Origin: Dentipellis sp. KUC8613
Lineage: Eukaryota; Basidiomycota; Agaricomycetes; Russulales; Hericiaceae
DNA: 57,526 nt
Reading direction: 5' to 3'
Assembly (NCBI GenBank): GCA_002286715.1
Contig: NSJX01000087.1
Location: 3,649-61,174 of the forward strand
Shown: positions 31,281 through 43,840 of the stretch, in pieces
Numbering within the stretch: position 1 is the stretch's first letter
Layout: the number at the start of each line of letters is the position of its first letter
The notes under the pieces: generated by a model
Told to the model about the DNA's origin: nothing
Databases searched by the model: none
The model's input: the letters and a program-made list of their open reading frames with translations, nothing else
Position numbers and translations under genes: made by a program

Positions 31281-31837
31281 GGACAATGCGACGGTCACAC
31301 CTCACTAGCGAATCATCGGCAGAATATGTATTGCATGAGAAAGCCCCAAACCTATGAATCAGGGCCGACCAGTTTCATGAACTCGTCCACAGGTGCAGCG
31401 TGGACGCGTTGGACGCTTGTACCGCATTCAAGGCTTGTGAGGTAATCGTCTGCGGCTGGTAACAAGCTTTCAGAGTTGGATAATCTCTGCCCGACGCCAT
31501 ACTAAGAATAACTTAGCACTACTTACGCCCATGACATTGTTCCAGCGGTTTGAAACTTTACGAGAAGAAAAGCGTTGAGGGCCAATTGAGGACTCGGGAC
31601 GGAGTCCACCCGAATGAACTTGCGTCGCGCCGGCAATTCAGATATCCGGCCCGGCCGGTCCAGCAAATTAGGCGCTCGATGATATGCGCCAAATTTTGGT
31701 ACTTGAATTCGCTACAGGATAGCTACAGACATCTCTTGCATTTGCTTTCGTTTTCTCCCGTGCTAGATCAGCGGTGGCCCTTATTCTATCTCATGCTGGG
31801 ATAAACTACGACATTTAACCTTTCCGCACGTCACGCA

Positions 31838-34800
31838 ATGCCTCCCAGAGTAGGCAACGACACAGAACCCCCGAAGAAACGCGCGAAGCTAGATGTCAGT
31901 TCCAGAGTTTCGCACAAGTTTAGCAGTGCAGGGGAGATACGAGGAAGCCTGCAGAATCAGTCTCCGGAAAGCCTTGCGGAAGGTACGTGTCCGAAAGTCA
32001 TCCATGCAATCGTTGGAAGCTGATTCTCATACAGTCTTGACATCGTTACGCAACCAATTCACTATCAGGGCGAGCGAAGGTCCAATTTCTCCTCAAGATG
32101 AAAGGCTCGCTCTTGCTAAGAGCTGGATGGAGGTAGCTCCGGGTGCGCAGGAGCTGTTTGAGATATGGGAAGGGACGAACCAGGTATGTTCTTGCCTTCC
32201 GAGTGTCTTATTTTGGCTCATAGTCGTCAGCGTCAATCCAGTCTCCACGCTCTGGTGGTGTCAGTTCTTGCAAGCCTCCTGAACATCCTTTCCACGCAAT
32301 TTACTTTCCAAGCTTACGGACAAGCCATCCTGAAGACGCTTCTTTCTACGAAATGGATGAACCAGTTGAATTCCTATTTAGGAGGTTCTCACAACGACCT
32401 CATCATGTCGACGTTGAAGTTGCTGAATGCGATGTCTGCGTTTGCTGGTGGGCGAGAACGCAAGGCCGTATTCGAAGCCTTCGCATGGGAAACCAAGGTA
32501 TGTGTTCTGACGCTCGCTCGGCAATGCAGATTCTCTAAACTCGGCTTCTTCTTGTAGTCTCTCCCAAAACTTCTGTCTATGAGACGAAAAGGCAAGAACA
32601 ACAATTCTGCCAACATGTTGTCCATACCTGGTGTGTAGCATGCACTCGACTGTTGGCACTCGTCACTGATTGGCGACCCAGATATCCGTACCCTCTACAT
32701 CCTCTTTATACTGTCCTTCGTTGATACGACGACGCCAAGTTCAATCAAGGCCGCGTTCTTAGAGCAGCGGAAAGACGTATTCCTGTCCATTTTCAAGGGC
32801 CTCATTCAGGATCCCTATGCCGTCGCTCGCAAGATACTAGAGACGTGCTGGGCTGGAATATGGTCCGACCCAAAGGTCAAGAGGACGTTGAAAGTGAACG
32901 TGTTCAACGAAGCGACGATTTCGCAGGTAAAGCTACTTTCGAGGAGACGCGGCGAATTCCGCTGAATCGCTATGTAGATCATCAAGCTTTATGAACGGTC
33001 TCTCCCAGAAAGCGAGGACAGTGAACAGGTCCCGGCAGATCTCATACACCACTTTTTGCTTGCGATCTGTACCCGACCTGGCGTGGGGATCTGCTTCAAG
33101 GATCGCGGGTGGTATCCACGGGAGACTGACGAGGACTCGACGGTCGTTGCAGAGGAAGTCGACGTCAGGTCGTCGAAGAATGGTCGAATCTACAACAAGA
33201 TTCTTGCTAATATCCTTCGGGGTCTGAAGGTGAACGAGGACGCCAGACAGCAAGAATTGGCGCTCAAGATTTTGGCTGCATGTCCCGAGCTCGTCGCTGG
33301 ATACTGGTCTGCGGCAGCACTCACCCTTGAGCCACGTCTTTCTTCGAAATGGATAGCGAACGTCTCTTTCTTCGGTACCGTCCTGTCGTTGCCCATCCCG
33401 GAGTCATCGTTCCTCTTGCCAAATAGCTCCCTCTACCAGCCTACACCACCACCTCTATCCACCGTCCTCGAAAACGTGTTGCCGTCAGTCAACACGAAGG
33501 TTCACTTCTCCCGCGGCCTTCAGTCCACGTCGCATTTGGTCCAGCACTGCTCCGCGCTCGCACTCGCCAAATGCTTGATGAAGTACGCTGCCGTATTGGA
33601 GTTTTTCAGGAAGGTGGAGGCGGCGTTGGAAGAGAATGAAGGTGGCCAGTGGAGCAAGCGCCGGCAGGAGCTGGAGCGTGAAGTGCGTCGGCGTGTGCCG
33701 GATTTCCAGGTCGTCGTTGCTCTCTCGCAGAACAAAGCGGGAGAGAACCCTTCTGCGAAGACAAATGCTGCGTTGTCTGTCCCCGTCGCTCCAAACCATA
33801 CACAGGCTGCTCTTCTTGCTGAGAGTTCTACGCGGTTGCTGTGGTTATATCATCGCTGCCTGCCGCAACTCGTAGCGGAGGCTCGGTTTGACGTTGGAAA
33901 GCTGCTTCAGAATTTCATGGACAATTCTGGGAGTACCGAAGGCGATGCGGTTGCGGGATTGCACACGCTGCGGCAGTTGCATATTCTGCGACTCCTCCGC
34001 GAGAGCGATCAGTTTTCTTGGTCCAGTAAAACAGGTGAGCAACGGTTTCTACGAGCCACGACACGCTGTCTCACTGCCTTTGCTCCAGGTTCGCACTCCC
34101 ATCTGTATATCCTGCTCCACAGCTACGTTTCGACGGAAACGACGGCGATCAGGAACGAGACTGAGGCCCTGTTGAAGCGCGTGCTGTCGGAGAGCGTTCT
34201 CTTCCAGCACGATGCAGACGAAGTTTACCTTTGGCTCTCCGCCGTTCATCCTCTGTGCCGGCCTACACAAAACGAGGCGCCCGATGGTGCGCCCCTCACC
34301 GACGAGGGTAATGCGGTCATCACGTTCTTGGACGACTGCATCCAACGCTGCCTGAAGACACCATACAAGTACATTGAAGGCCTGCAGGCCCTCGTTCCTG
34401 AAGACGATACCGCGGTCCAGGAGTCGGACAATCACCCAAGTCCAGTCATCATGACGCTGTTGGAGCAGCTCAACGCGAAGATCGCAGGTCGCTTGCTTTC
34501 GGCATCCGATGCACTGGCCGTGGCCTCTTTTCTGCGACGCCTGCTAGTCAAGTTGGCCGGGAAGGAGCTGGATCTTCGGTTCTTGCGGGCATGTGCAGAC
34601 AGATTTACTGCAGCGGTCGCGAGGGAGAAGCTCTTTGAAGATTACCATGTTATGAGCGCGGCTATTCTGCACGAGGCTGCAATCGCAGATGCATCGCTCA
34701 GGAGGCTGGCTGGTCTTGACGTCGCTCCGCCGACGCATACTGTCGAAGAAAGTGCAGTCAAGGCCTTCATTCTTCAAGTAGTCGAATTACCCCTTCGTAA

Positions 34801-37800
34801 GTCCGACTGATTCTTTGGACGTCTTCACTAGCTGATATCCGTCCTGCAGCTGAGGAACCGCTGGAACGACGAACGGCAGCCTCCGAACTCGTCGACTGGA
34901 TTCGATTGGCGGACGCTCATCTCGAAGTTGACGACGTCCTGCGACTGCTGGCCGTCCTCGACCGCTTCGACAGACCCACAATTGAGCAGTTTATGATGTA
35001 TCTCGACCCACGAGAAGGACTCTTGTCCGACCCCAAACTTGTAGCAGCGCGACCGACGTTGTACTCAGAGTAAGTCCACCTTTTGACTATCCTGTCTTCC
35101 ATGCTCATTTTCTTACAGTGTATCGTTCGACTACCTGTTCGCCCACTGCTCCACGAAACAGCTCGCAGATCCCGCTCTGCGGGAAATGTTGGCAAATTCT
35201 GTATGCACTGGAAAACGATCAGTGCTCCAGAGCAAAGCTGCTGTCAACCTTCTTGCTCACAGACTTGCTTCCCCCTCGACTCCGCCGTCCTCCAAGAGAG
35301 ATATTCTTAGTCTGGCAGCTGAGATTATCCACAGTGCAAGTTTGGAGATCACTGGTCCCAATCTAGCAAGCTTGAAGGAGCATGTTTTCAGCCTTCCTGC
35401 CGTGAAGGAGCTCTGTAGTTCGTCTGCCCTGCAATCAGCGGAGCTTGAAGGTACGTATGCCTTTTACTCATCTGCCAACTCATCTGAGATTAGCAACTTC
35501 GACAGGCCTCGAGACGTTATTGCGTGCATCAGTAGATCCGACCAAGGCTGAAGAAAGAAAAGTCGTGGCCGAGTTTGCGTCGCATTGGGCGGCTTCAGCG
35601 AAGTTTTGTATAGATTCTGGCGAAACCGAAAAGGTGATGCTTTCGATGCTTGTGGTGTCGTTTGTGACTGATTATGATCACTGTCAGGCGGATCGTGTCG
35701 TCTACTGGGTTCGCTACATGGAACTCACCGAGCTCCTAGACCTCTTCGACCACATAATCGCAGCCCAAGTCATGACGGATCGAAATCTTCAAGGACTAGT
35801 TTCCGGAATTTTGGACGCAATTGAGCAACATGCCGATGTTTCGGACATCGGAGATGCTTTGCGTCCGCGATTACCCAGCCTCCTGGATTTCTGTGCTGTT
35901 TATCCCAATTTGCCGACACTCCAGAATCTCGCGAAGCTTGCTGTGGATGCTTGTCTGCCGCTGTGCCTCGACGGCGTTCCGCCTGCGGTTGCGTTTGCGG
36001 ATAGTCCTGCCATATCTTATTTTGTTGCACAGGCACGACGCCGTTGGTCGCAGCGTCTTGCCGCAGGTGCAGGTCTGGATCCTACCGCCTTCCTCTCGCA
36101 GTCGCCTTGGTCAAGCCACACTCTGGGCATCGTGAAGGGTCTTGTATATCTGTCAGCTGAGGCAAGGCGAGCTTGCGGCCGTTACCTTACTTCTTCTGCG
36201 GCGGCCGCCCATAAAGTCTCTGACGTCGCTCCGCTCTTGCATTCGTTCCTCGATGCGATTCAGTTCGATGACGATCTGCCGTGCGACTTTGGCCATGATA
36301 TTTGGGACAAGCTTTTCTCGAATCTGATCAGAGAGGTACTTGACCGGGACGCGTCTGTTCGCCATCGGTCCCTTTGCGGTGACTGCGTCATTGGGCTCAT
36401 TCGACACTGCGTGTCCAAGCGGTCGCATCTCTTGACTTTGATTTCGCACGTCGTTCAAAAGCTGTCTCTGGACTTGGTGACGGAAGAAATTCTGGTAATC
36501 GGTCGGCGACTACTGGATTTCGAAGAAGCCAGGACAAATGCCGAGGTCATCCTGGACCATGGCCTGCAGTGGGCTGCTCGTCATTTCTCCGGAGGAGACA
36601 CCGATGGTTCGGAAGTGGTACACGCGCTGGGTGCATCTGTTTGGAGTATTGTATTACAATTTTTCTCATGAGCGCTTTTAGGAGACCTTGCCAAGGCCTT
36701 TTCAAAACCCAAGGCCCATCTAGTGGAGACTATCGTTGTTGCCGTAGTGCAAAGCCGGCTGTCAGATGTGCCGGCTCTGACCCTTGTGAACGACCTTATT
36801 CCCATGACATCCTTGAAGGTACGTGCACGTCCATATTGCGACTCCCGCACCATTGACCCCTTCTTGTAGCCTCTCGTCGTGAATCGTCACCTCCAGGGTA
36901 TCGTACAGCACGGCCATTTCTTCAAGTTGGCAGCAGCGTCTTCTCCTGCGCGCGATTCTATCATCAATCTCCTCTGCACGCTTTTCCACCAGCACCCCTC
37001 GAACACCTGCCAGCCAAGTCATATCCAGCCACTTCTCCAGGTCTACACGGGAAGCCTTTCGATTTCAGACAGGAAGATTTTAAGCATCTTCCAGCTATTT
37101 GAAGAGACCCGGAAGACCTCTGTCGCCTCATTATTGGGACAGTGGTCGCTGTCGCCAGGTGTCCCATCCGCGGATGCGCGAGAGGCCGTCCAAAGTCTCG
37201 ATACCAATCAGGTCTTCCGCTCGTGCATGGCCTTTTCTTGGCGGAGGACCACTGAAGGGCTAGACGAGGACACGACCATCCCTGGTCTTGATTCGCAACT
37301 CTATGACCCCGTCTTCATCGCGTTGCTGACTGCGCAGATGTTGGCTGATTGCCCGCCGTCTTCGGCGTTGGAATGGGTTCAGTTTTTCAGGACGAACGTG
37401 GTTAGCCTGCTTCTCCGCTCTTTGAGCTCTAAGGACGATATGCTCCGGGACATTTCGTTGACGCTCATCGTCTCCATTCAAAAGTTACTAGAGGTGAGTC
37501 CGCTATTTTCGGTTTCTTACTAGCCATGCTTACTGCGTAATGTGCCAGAATGCCGACATGCAAGAAAAGCCACATGTCCTGTACATGCTTCATCTGGTCA
37601 AAAATGCTCTTTCTGAGGTGCCGCACGATGATGCCGCCCCCCGCCTGCCCTCATACACCACACTGCTCCTCGCCCACGCTCTTCGGGCTGTCTTCTACCC
37701 ATCTAACTTTATATACCCCCTCACAGCGCGTTTCTTGCTTCAACGGCCGGAACTCGATATCTCTGACATCCCGATGCTGTATGGCATGCTTTACAGCAGT

Positions 37801-38757
37801 TCGGACGATTGGAAGAAAGAACGTGGTTGGATACTCAAGTTCATGTCTGACGCAATGCTTGGGGCGGGTGCCGCGGAGTGGAAGATATTCAAGAGAAGGC
37901 ACACGTGGGATTTGCTTGCAAGTATCTGGCAGAGCGCAGCCACGGATCGCGTCCTGCGAAACGGGGTTCTCGAGGTACGTATGACCGTAACGATCCAGAA
38001 CCGTGAACTGACACGTGCATCAGGTGTTAGTCAATATCACCAGTAGCAGGCGTATGACTACTGCCCTCATCCTGAAGTCTGCGCTCTTGACCTGGATAGA
38101 GATGGTGATTCTGTCTTCTTCGGAACAGGAGCACACGGCATGGCTCAAGATATTGGAGAATATCCTTGTCACAGTCGATGCGACAAGGATGGAGTCTTCG
38201 ATTGGCGGCCAGTGGCGAGCAGCAATAGGCAGATGTCTCCAACTTCTGATGGATAGCACAGGTATGGCCTTGCAATCGCCGATTACCTGAGTGCATACTC
38301 ATGAAAGTTGATATTTACAGCATTGCCTCCGCCCGCCTGTTTGCCATTGATTGCCAGGGCGATTCTTCGGCTAAGTCTGCTGCCAGGCTCTCCGGTTCCC
38401 AACTTTGCAAGGCTTTTGTCAAAAATTGTCGCTTTGCTCAGTCGTTTCGAAGACGGCGTTCTTTCCCCTCCATATCGCATCCGAAGAGATAGCACGACTT
38501 TGGCTGGATCGCTGCACAATTCCTACACCTTGCACAGGGATGACGAAGCGGATCCAGTACAGGCTTGGGGAGAGGCTGTTGAGGCTGTTTGGCGAGTCGC
38601 GATGAACTCGGATTCGAAAGATACGACATGGGATGAGATGACGCCACGGGCACTGCTTTGGAGATCTATAATCGGCGAGGACAACCGGTTGGGGGAATGG
38701 ATGCGAAAGGAGGTTGTTTATAACTTGGAACATCGATCAGAGGCTATGGAACTTTAG
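31838..38757 (+). CDS. URB1: Nucleolar pre-ribosomal-associated protein 1 (URB1/Npa1)
   Basis: Fourteen or fifteen exons: 31838-31982, 32035-32183, 32231-32497, 32558-32630, 32682-32926, 32978-34796, 34850-35069, 35119-35450, 35506-36630 (with an optional 54-nt in-frame intron at 35634-35687), 36682-36818, 36870-37493, 37549-37974, 38024-38261, 38321-38757. The product is ~2,060-2,078 residues. The N-terminal domain has LTSLRNQFTIRASEGPISP, KSWMEVAPGAQELFEIWEGTNQ, LNSYLGGSHNDLI and FAGGRERKAVFEAFAWETK, all characteristic of the URB1 N-terminal region. An Armadillo-like helical mid-region and the C-terminal NopRA1-type region follow. URB1/Npa1 binds early pre-60S particles in the nucleolus with Npa2, Dbp6, Rsa3 and Nop8. 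All intron phases are consistent. A fragment of exon 9 recurs, frameshifted, at 39726-39846. Confidence 0.92.
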
Positions 38758-38902
38758 AGTAGGCCTCGAATGATTTAGCTATCTGGAAGGTACTGTGTCT
38801 GACCCTGTATTCCAAAAGGTCAGGGGCTGTAGCCGCAGCCTCAGTAACTTATGCTGCGCCACGTCCTCGGAGTCATTGGCACAGATAGGGACCTCCCGAA
38901 TT

Positions 38903-38910
38903 TATATAAA
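38903..38910 (+). promoter_or_regulatory. TATA box of the gene at 39018
   Basis: TATATAAA lies ~110 nt upstream of the ATG, followed by a CT-rich leader. This supports a transcript starting here. Confidence 0.5.
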
Positions 38911-39017
38911 CCTCTCCTCCTCCCCCTCCTCCCCCTTCTCCTCTTCCCGCACATTGCAAGAATCAGCCCCAACGTCATATAACAAAAGAACTTCTACATC
39001 TGTCCATTGCGCAGTTC

Positions 39018-39682
39018 ATGGAAACATCCGATGGAGCACGTCCGTCTTCCGGCACCATGCCTATAGACCATCAAATCCCTGTTCTACTCAAGCTCCATGA
39101 CTCCTATCCTGGTTCTTCCGGGAATCATCGGTATCTAACGATAGTTGACTATGTACTTCGGCCATCCGAGCGCGCCTGCATCTCCAACCTGGAGAACCTA
39201 GTGCTTTATGTAGTCCGCGAACAAGCTCATCGCCTCAAGATTCTTGAACCAGACAGCATTATGATTGTCTCTCTTCGTCAGGTGCGACAAATATGAATGT
39301 GGCCTCAGCTCAAACGTGCATCTGACGTTCTTCCCCGCAGCTTGCGAGTGATACTACCATGTTACTTGGCCCTCCTGCGGACAGCATGGATGGAAGGAGT
39401 AAACAATACGAAGTCGTTGACGAGGCATACTGTAGGCTAATGCGAGGAGTTTGTATCACAGCGAGACCAATTCACTTGAGGAATGCACGAGGGGACGGGC
39501 GACACCAGCGGCGTGGTGCGCGAGCGAGTGTAAAGATGCAAATTGAGACAAGCTTGTGGGCAGAGGTGGTAGGGATGCGTGGAGGGGTGGGAGGGTACGC
39601 CATGCGAGAGCACGAGGGCACAGTGCGCAGAGCGGCGGGCAACACGCGAGACGAAGGGAAATGGGAGAAAGATGGTGAATGA
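39018..39682 (+). CDS. Hypothetical protein
   Basis: Two exons (39018-39281, 39341-39682) give 201 residues. The first exon encodes a compact, ordered segment with VLLKLHDSYP, LTIVDYVLRP and NLVLYVVREQAHRLKIL. The second begins LASDTTMLLGPPAD and degrades into Arg/Gly-rich sequence that may not be coding. The intron (GTGCGA ... CCCCGCAG) is phase 0. I recognise no family. The TATA box at 38903 and a clean 88-codon first exon favour a real gene; the unusual second half and its position against a URB1 relic raise the chance of a decaying one. Confidence 0.4.
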
Positions 39683-39725
39683 CGGCCCGAGAGAGCAACT
39701 GGAAAGACGACGGGGAAACGGCGCC

Positions 39726-39846
39726 GACCCTCCTCCTACATCTCTTCGTCCACATGACCGCAGCCCAATTCATAGCAAATCAAAGTCTTCTAAAGGCTAG
39801 TTACGACGGTTCTAGACGCAATCAAGCAGCACGCCGATCTTTCGTG
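39726..39846 (+). pseudogene. Frameshifted relic of an internal URB1 segment
   Basis: This stretch aligns with 35726-35845 inside URB1 exon 9, exactly 4 kb upstream, at roughly 65-70% identity by eye. Identical runs include CTCTTCG, CCACAT, CGCAGCCCAA, CTAGTT, GACGCAAT and GCCGAT. In one frame it reads LFVHMTAAQFIANQSL against URB1 LFDHIIAAQVMTDRNL. After a net 1-nt insertion the next frame reads VLDAIKQHADLS against ILDAIEQHADVS. The frameshift and small size make it a broken duplicate, not a functional exon. Confidence 0.8.
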
Positions 39847-39867
39847 TCCCTGATTGCCTAGAGCGGC

Positions 39868-40804
39868 TTACTGTAGAAAGTTCCCTACTACCTGCATGAC
39901 ACGCTCCCGCTCCTCCCATTGCGGTAGGTGACTGGATTTCTCGAAAGTGACCCACTTCGCCTTCGGGATGTGCTGGAAAAAGGGCGCGCAGACGAAATCC
40001 TGAGCAATATCGTAACGGCCATTGTATATCAACGTCGGGACTCGGACTTGGTGGAGCTGGTCGACAACGGTCCACTCCTTGAGCGGGCCAGCGAACCTGC
40101 GGGATTGGGCCGTCAACAACATGAAGACTTGTTGCGGGCTCAAAAAGCGCTTACATGGCTTTGGTCACGGTGATGTCCCCCACATCCGGACGCACTTGAT
40201 CCATCGTGTACACGAACTCAGGGGGGAACGGCTTGATTCTGCATCCATGCTCCGCATGGTACACACGCAGTGCCTTCTGGTACCTGTCCGGGTCGGAGAG
40301 GCCAGCCATGATTCCCTCCTTAACATCCTGGGGGAACGGCTGCAGGAGCTGCATGTTCGACTGGTTCCACAACGCCATCGACGGAAGGGAATCGGCGAGC
40401 ACGAGGTGCTTCAGGCCCTGCGGCTGGCGCCAGAGCTCATATTCGACGCCGAGGATCCCTCCCCACGAGTGCCCGACCAGATCGAAGTCATCTTGAATCC
40501 CGAAGTGCTGCAGCAGGTTTACGAGCTCGTCGATGAACAGGTCGATCGTCCAGAAGGACTCGGGCTTGTCGCGCAGATGCGTGGATTTTCCGTTCCCGAG
40601 CTGGTCGTACAGGATGATGGGGATGTTGTGTGAAGTAGCGAGGTCGGCGAAAGGGGTCATGTAGTCGTGGACGAGACCTGGCCCCCCGTGCAGAGCGATC
40701 AAAGGACGATGTTTGCGAGATTCGAGGTCTCCGACGACTTTGTACCATGTCTGGTAGGTCTCTCCGGCAACCGTGAATGGGATGGTGCCTTCTGACGTTG
40801 ACAT
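39868..40804 (-). CDS. Proline iminopeptidase / L-amino-acid amidase type alpha/beta hydrolase (S33)
   Basis: Two exons (40804-40155, 40096-39868) give 292 residues, the usual length. The oxyanion loop HGGPG is at 39-43, the nucleophile elbow GHSWGG with Ser at 113, and DQLGNGKS lies between them. The acid is the Asp in NGRYDIA, and the catalytic His lies in SSHLPQWE near the C-terminus. It has no signal peptide, so it acts in the cytosol on N-terminal proline residues or on amino-acid amides. Fungal members of this clade are often annotated as L-amino acid amidases; the two activities cannot be told apart here. The intron is phase 2, removing 58 nt just after VTKAM. Confidence 0.88.
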
Positions 40805-41336
40805 CTGTTCGCGAAGCCGTCAACATGCCTGAATGACACAGTGAAAGGATTACACGTACCTTGTAAAATATCCCGGGATGTTAGCTTGTAGCAGAAGCAC
40901 GAACAGCGCGCCTTCTTATATACACCCTCGGAGTTGACCGCCGTCTCCATGTCCATCAGTAGGCGTTGATATGCTTACCACTGTCACTGCGACCACGGCA
41001 CAGTCATCGGGCACTGAATTGATAATCTATACATAGGACTCGATCGGCGAGAGTCAGCGACTTTGGGCTTGCATCCATGTGGAAACATCGATGAAACTTG
41101 ATTCTTTTCAACGGCTGACTGTCAAGGAGTATTGGTAGCTAGAAGCAACTTGCAGTGAGAGGCCGCGGCGCCGCGGCGGGCGAGGGTCACATCATAACTC
41201 CATGTGGCACTACTACACAGGTGAACTTGAAAAGCTATTTGAATATTCAGAACGAAAGACAGTCATACAAATTCTACAGTATCTACTCCTTCAGCACCAA
41301 TTTTTACCGTTTTTTTTTTTTGCCTGTCTAAAGGTG
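40805..41336. other. Intergenic region between the hydrolase and ADE2
   Basis: Contains the hydrolase promoter on the minus strand and the ADE2 3' flank. A 14-bp perfect palindrome (CCGCGGCGCCGCGG) is at 41163-41176 and a T-run near 41311-41321. No gene is supported. Confidence 0.5.
40915..40922 (-). promoter_or_regulatory. TATA box of the hydrolase gene
   Basis: On the minus strand, TATATAAG lies about 110 nt upstream of the ATG at 40804. Confidence 0.55.
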
Positions 41337-43299
41337 CTACCGCTTGACTTCATATTTTTCCCATCCCACTTCCTCGAGTTTATCCACCTTCGCAAGAACC
41401 TCACTTTCCAATGACCGTAAATACGCCTCCATATCGTCCACCAGGTGCGGAATGCCTGCGCCGAGTATACGGATGGCCAGAAGCCCCGCATTCGTTCCAT
41501 TGTTGATGGCCACGGTAGCGACGGGAATACCTCGCTGTGAACCAGATCAACACGAGAAAAAATGATAGATAATCCAGAGACGACGTACAGGCATCTGCAC
41601 GATACTGTGCAGCGAATCCACGCCGTCGAGCGAGCTGCCCTTCACCGGGACGCCAATCACCGGCAGCGCAGTCATAGCAGCGACCATGCCCGGGAGATGC
41701 GCCGCGCCGCCCGCGCCCGCCACGATGGTCCTGAGCCCCCTCGCCGCCGCCGAGCGCGCATACTCCACAAGCCGGTCAGGCGTGCGGTGCGCGGACACGA
41801 TGGTCAGCTCGTACGGCACCTGGAAGCGGTCCAGGATGCGCGCGGCGGGGAGCATGACGGGCAGGTCCGAGTCCGAGCCCATGATGATGCCCACCAGCGG
41901 CTGCGGGCTGGACGCGCCGGACCCGGGCGCGGGGGCGAGGGGCGCGTAGCGCGCCAGCTCGTCGGCGGAGCTGCCGCCGGGGAGCGTCTCGAGGAGGACG
42001 CGCAGGCGCGCGCGGACCTGCGCGTCCGAGTCGCCGACGAGCGTGATGTGGCCCATCTTGCGGCCCTTGCGGCACTCGGACTTGCCGTAGAGGTGCACGC
42101 TCGCGCCCGGGACGGTCAGCGCGGAGGCGGTGAAGGCGGTGAGCTCGGACATGGAGGAGGCGCCGAGGATGTTGAGCATGACGGAGGAGGGCACTTTCAT
42201 TGCTGTCGAGCCGAGGGGGAGGGAGAGGATTGCGCGGAGGTGGTTCTCGTATTGGGAGGTCTCGCAGGCTTCGATGGTGTAGTGGCCAGAATTGTGTGGT
42301 CGGGGTGCGATCTCGTTTACCAGGATTTCTCCTACAGTGAAGTTAGATATGAGCCCCCTAACGGACAAAACCAGTGTCGAAAGGCGTACCGTTCTCTAAC
42401 AAAAACATTTCGACACCGAATACGCCTGCGCCGTCCAGCGATTGGATGGCCTTTTCGGCCACGGCACGGGCGCGCGATGAGAGTGTTGGATCACGACTGC
42501 GAAGAGGTGCGAAGACAAGGTGGCAGACATTATTTTTGTGGACGGTCTCGACCACCGGGTACGACTTCACCTCCCCGGAAGTGGTGCGCACAACCATAAC
42601 GGCAATCTCCTCTGAGAACGGAACCCAGCGCTCTGCGTACAAAGGCCGGTCTCCCAAAAATGTGATAGCCTCCTGTGCCTGCGAGAACTCGCGTAGGACA
42701 AAATTTCCGCGTCCATCGTACGCGAGCGTCTTGCTCTTCAACATCAAGGGGAGGCCAAGGGTGCTGGCTGCAGCATGCACGGCTTCGACGGAGGACACGA
42801 CAGAGAGAGATTCCGCCACGGGGATGTTATGGGAAAGGAGGTGTTCCTTTTGGCGAAATTTGTCCTGGATGATGCGGATGGTCGAGGGGCTTGGGTGCAC
42901 TTGCACATTCCCGGCCTTCTGTACCTCGTCCAACACATCGACATTCACATGCTCGATCTCTACAGTCAGGATGTCTACTTTCGATGCGAGCTCCTTGATC
43001 TTCGCAGGATCGGAGAATGACCCGTCGATATGCGCCAGGCTGGGTGAAGAGGGCGCGATGATCTGCTTCGCGGGGCTATGTCCGACGTCCAAAATGACCA
43101 CATTGATGTTCAGGAGAGCCGCAGATGCAGCGAGCATGCGACCGAGTTGGCCTCCACCTAGGGTTGCAGATCATTTACACCCTGTACATGGAGGAAGGAG
43201 GAGAAATCTGTTCAGGAGAACTGGCTCAGTAAGAGACGGAGATGGAGGAAACGTGAAGAACCCACTCCCACCTAAAATTCCGACTGTTTTACCCTCCAT
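41337..43299 (-). CDS. ADE2: Phosphoribosylaminoimidazole carboxylase (AIR carboxylase, PurK-PurE fusion)
   Basis: Four exons (43299-43272, 43157-42390, 42331-41589, 41534-41337) give 578 residues, close to yeast Ade2. The N-terminal half is the ATP-grasp PurK-like domain, starting [13 protein letters not shown], with [36 protein letters not shown] and [23 protein letters not shown]. The C-terminal half is the PurE domain, with [39 protein letters not shown] and [22 protein letters not shown]. It converts AIR to CAIR in de novo purine synthesis in the cytosol. In other fungi its loss gives red adenine auxotrophs. The first exon encodes only ten residues and is required for the GGGQLGRM nucleotide-binding start. 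Confidence 0.95.
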
Positions 43300-43840
43300 A
43301 TCTTCCTGTAGATATGAGAAATGGGTTATACGGATGAGAGAAAGAGTCCAAGTTGGAAGCGATTCAGTTTTCGTGAAGGCGGAAGGATGAAGAGATAAGA
43401 TTTTGAAAATGCCGATCAAAAAGAGATAAGATAAGATTGAACTCGCGCGCCTCGCGATCGGACGTGGCGCCGGCCTCTGCTCTTGACCTCGAAGAACCAC
43501 TGCTCCCGAAAATTCCTTGCATCCTCAGGTCCAAAATGCTGTCCTCATCTTGAACTATCCAAAGTGACTTCATCTTCCAAAAAATTCAGACGAAATCTAC
43601 CATCTTGCCCGGGGCATGCTCTACAATCGGTCGCCGGCGCCGGCGAAGTACACAGAAGCGGCTCAGGAGCACCTTTAGAAGCGGGCTTGGGGCTAGGATA
43701 GGGATCTCGACACCGATTCCGAGCGCTCATTGTCAGATAGACTCTTCACATGATGTATATGAAGCGAGACTGCGGATTGTCACGCTCTGCTCAACCCCCT
43801 GAAGCACGCACCTCCTCTATCATCGAGATTGTCCACAGCG
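43300..43840. other. Divergent promoter between ADE2 and the CVNH gene
   Basis: 541 nt with no gene. A GC-rich alternating stretch (TCGCCGGCGCCGGCGAAG) is at ~43631-43648. No TATA box is convincing for either gene. Confidence 0.45.

Larger units (their letters stand above)
31041..31837. other. Divergent promoter region between family member 3 and URB1
   Basis: No gene is supported. The region holds the member 3 TATA box, the palindromic block at 31250-31280 and a partial second copy just after it. The URB1 leader has no obvious TATA box, as is common for ribosome-biogenesis genes. Confidence 0.5.

Noticed and set aside
41163..41176. 14-bp palindrome CCGCGGCGCCGCGG
   Set aside because: Expected occasionally in GC-rich DNA; not repeated elsewhere in the window and not next to a start site.
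41562..42599. 345-codon plus-strand open frame rich in Arg, Ala and Gly
   Set aside because: Antisense shadow of the ADE2 PurE and PurK exons in GC-rich DNA.
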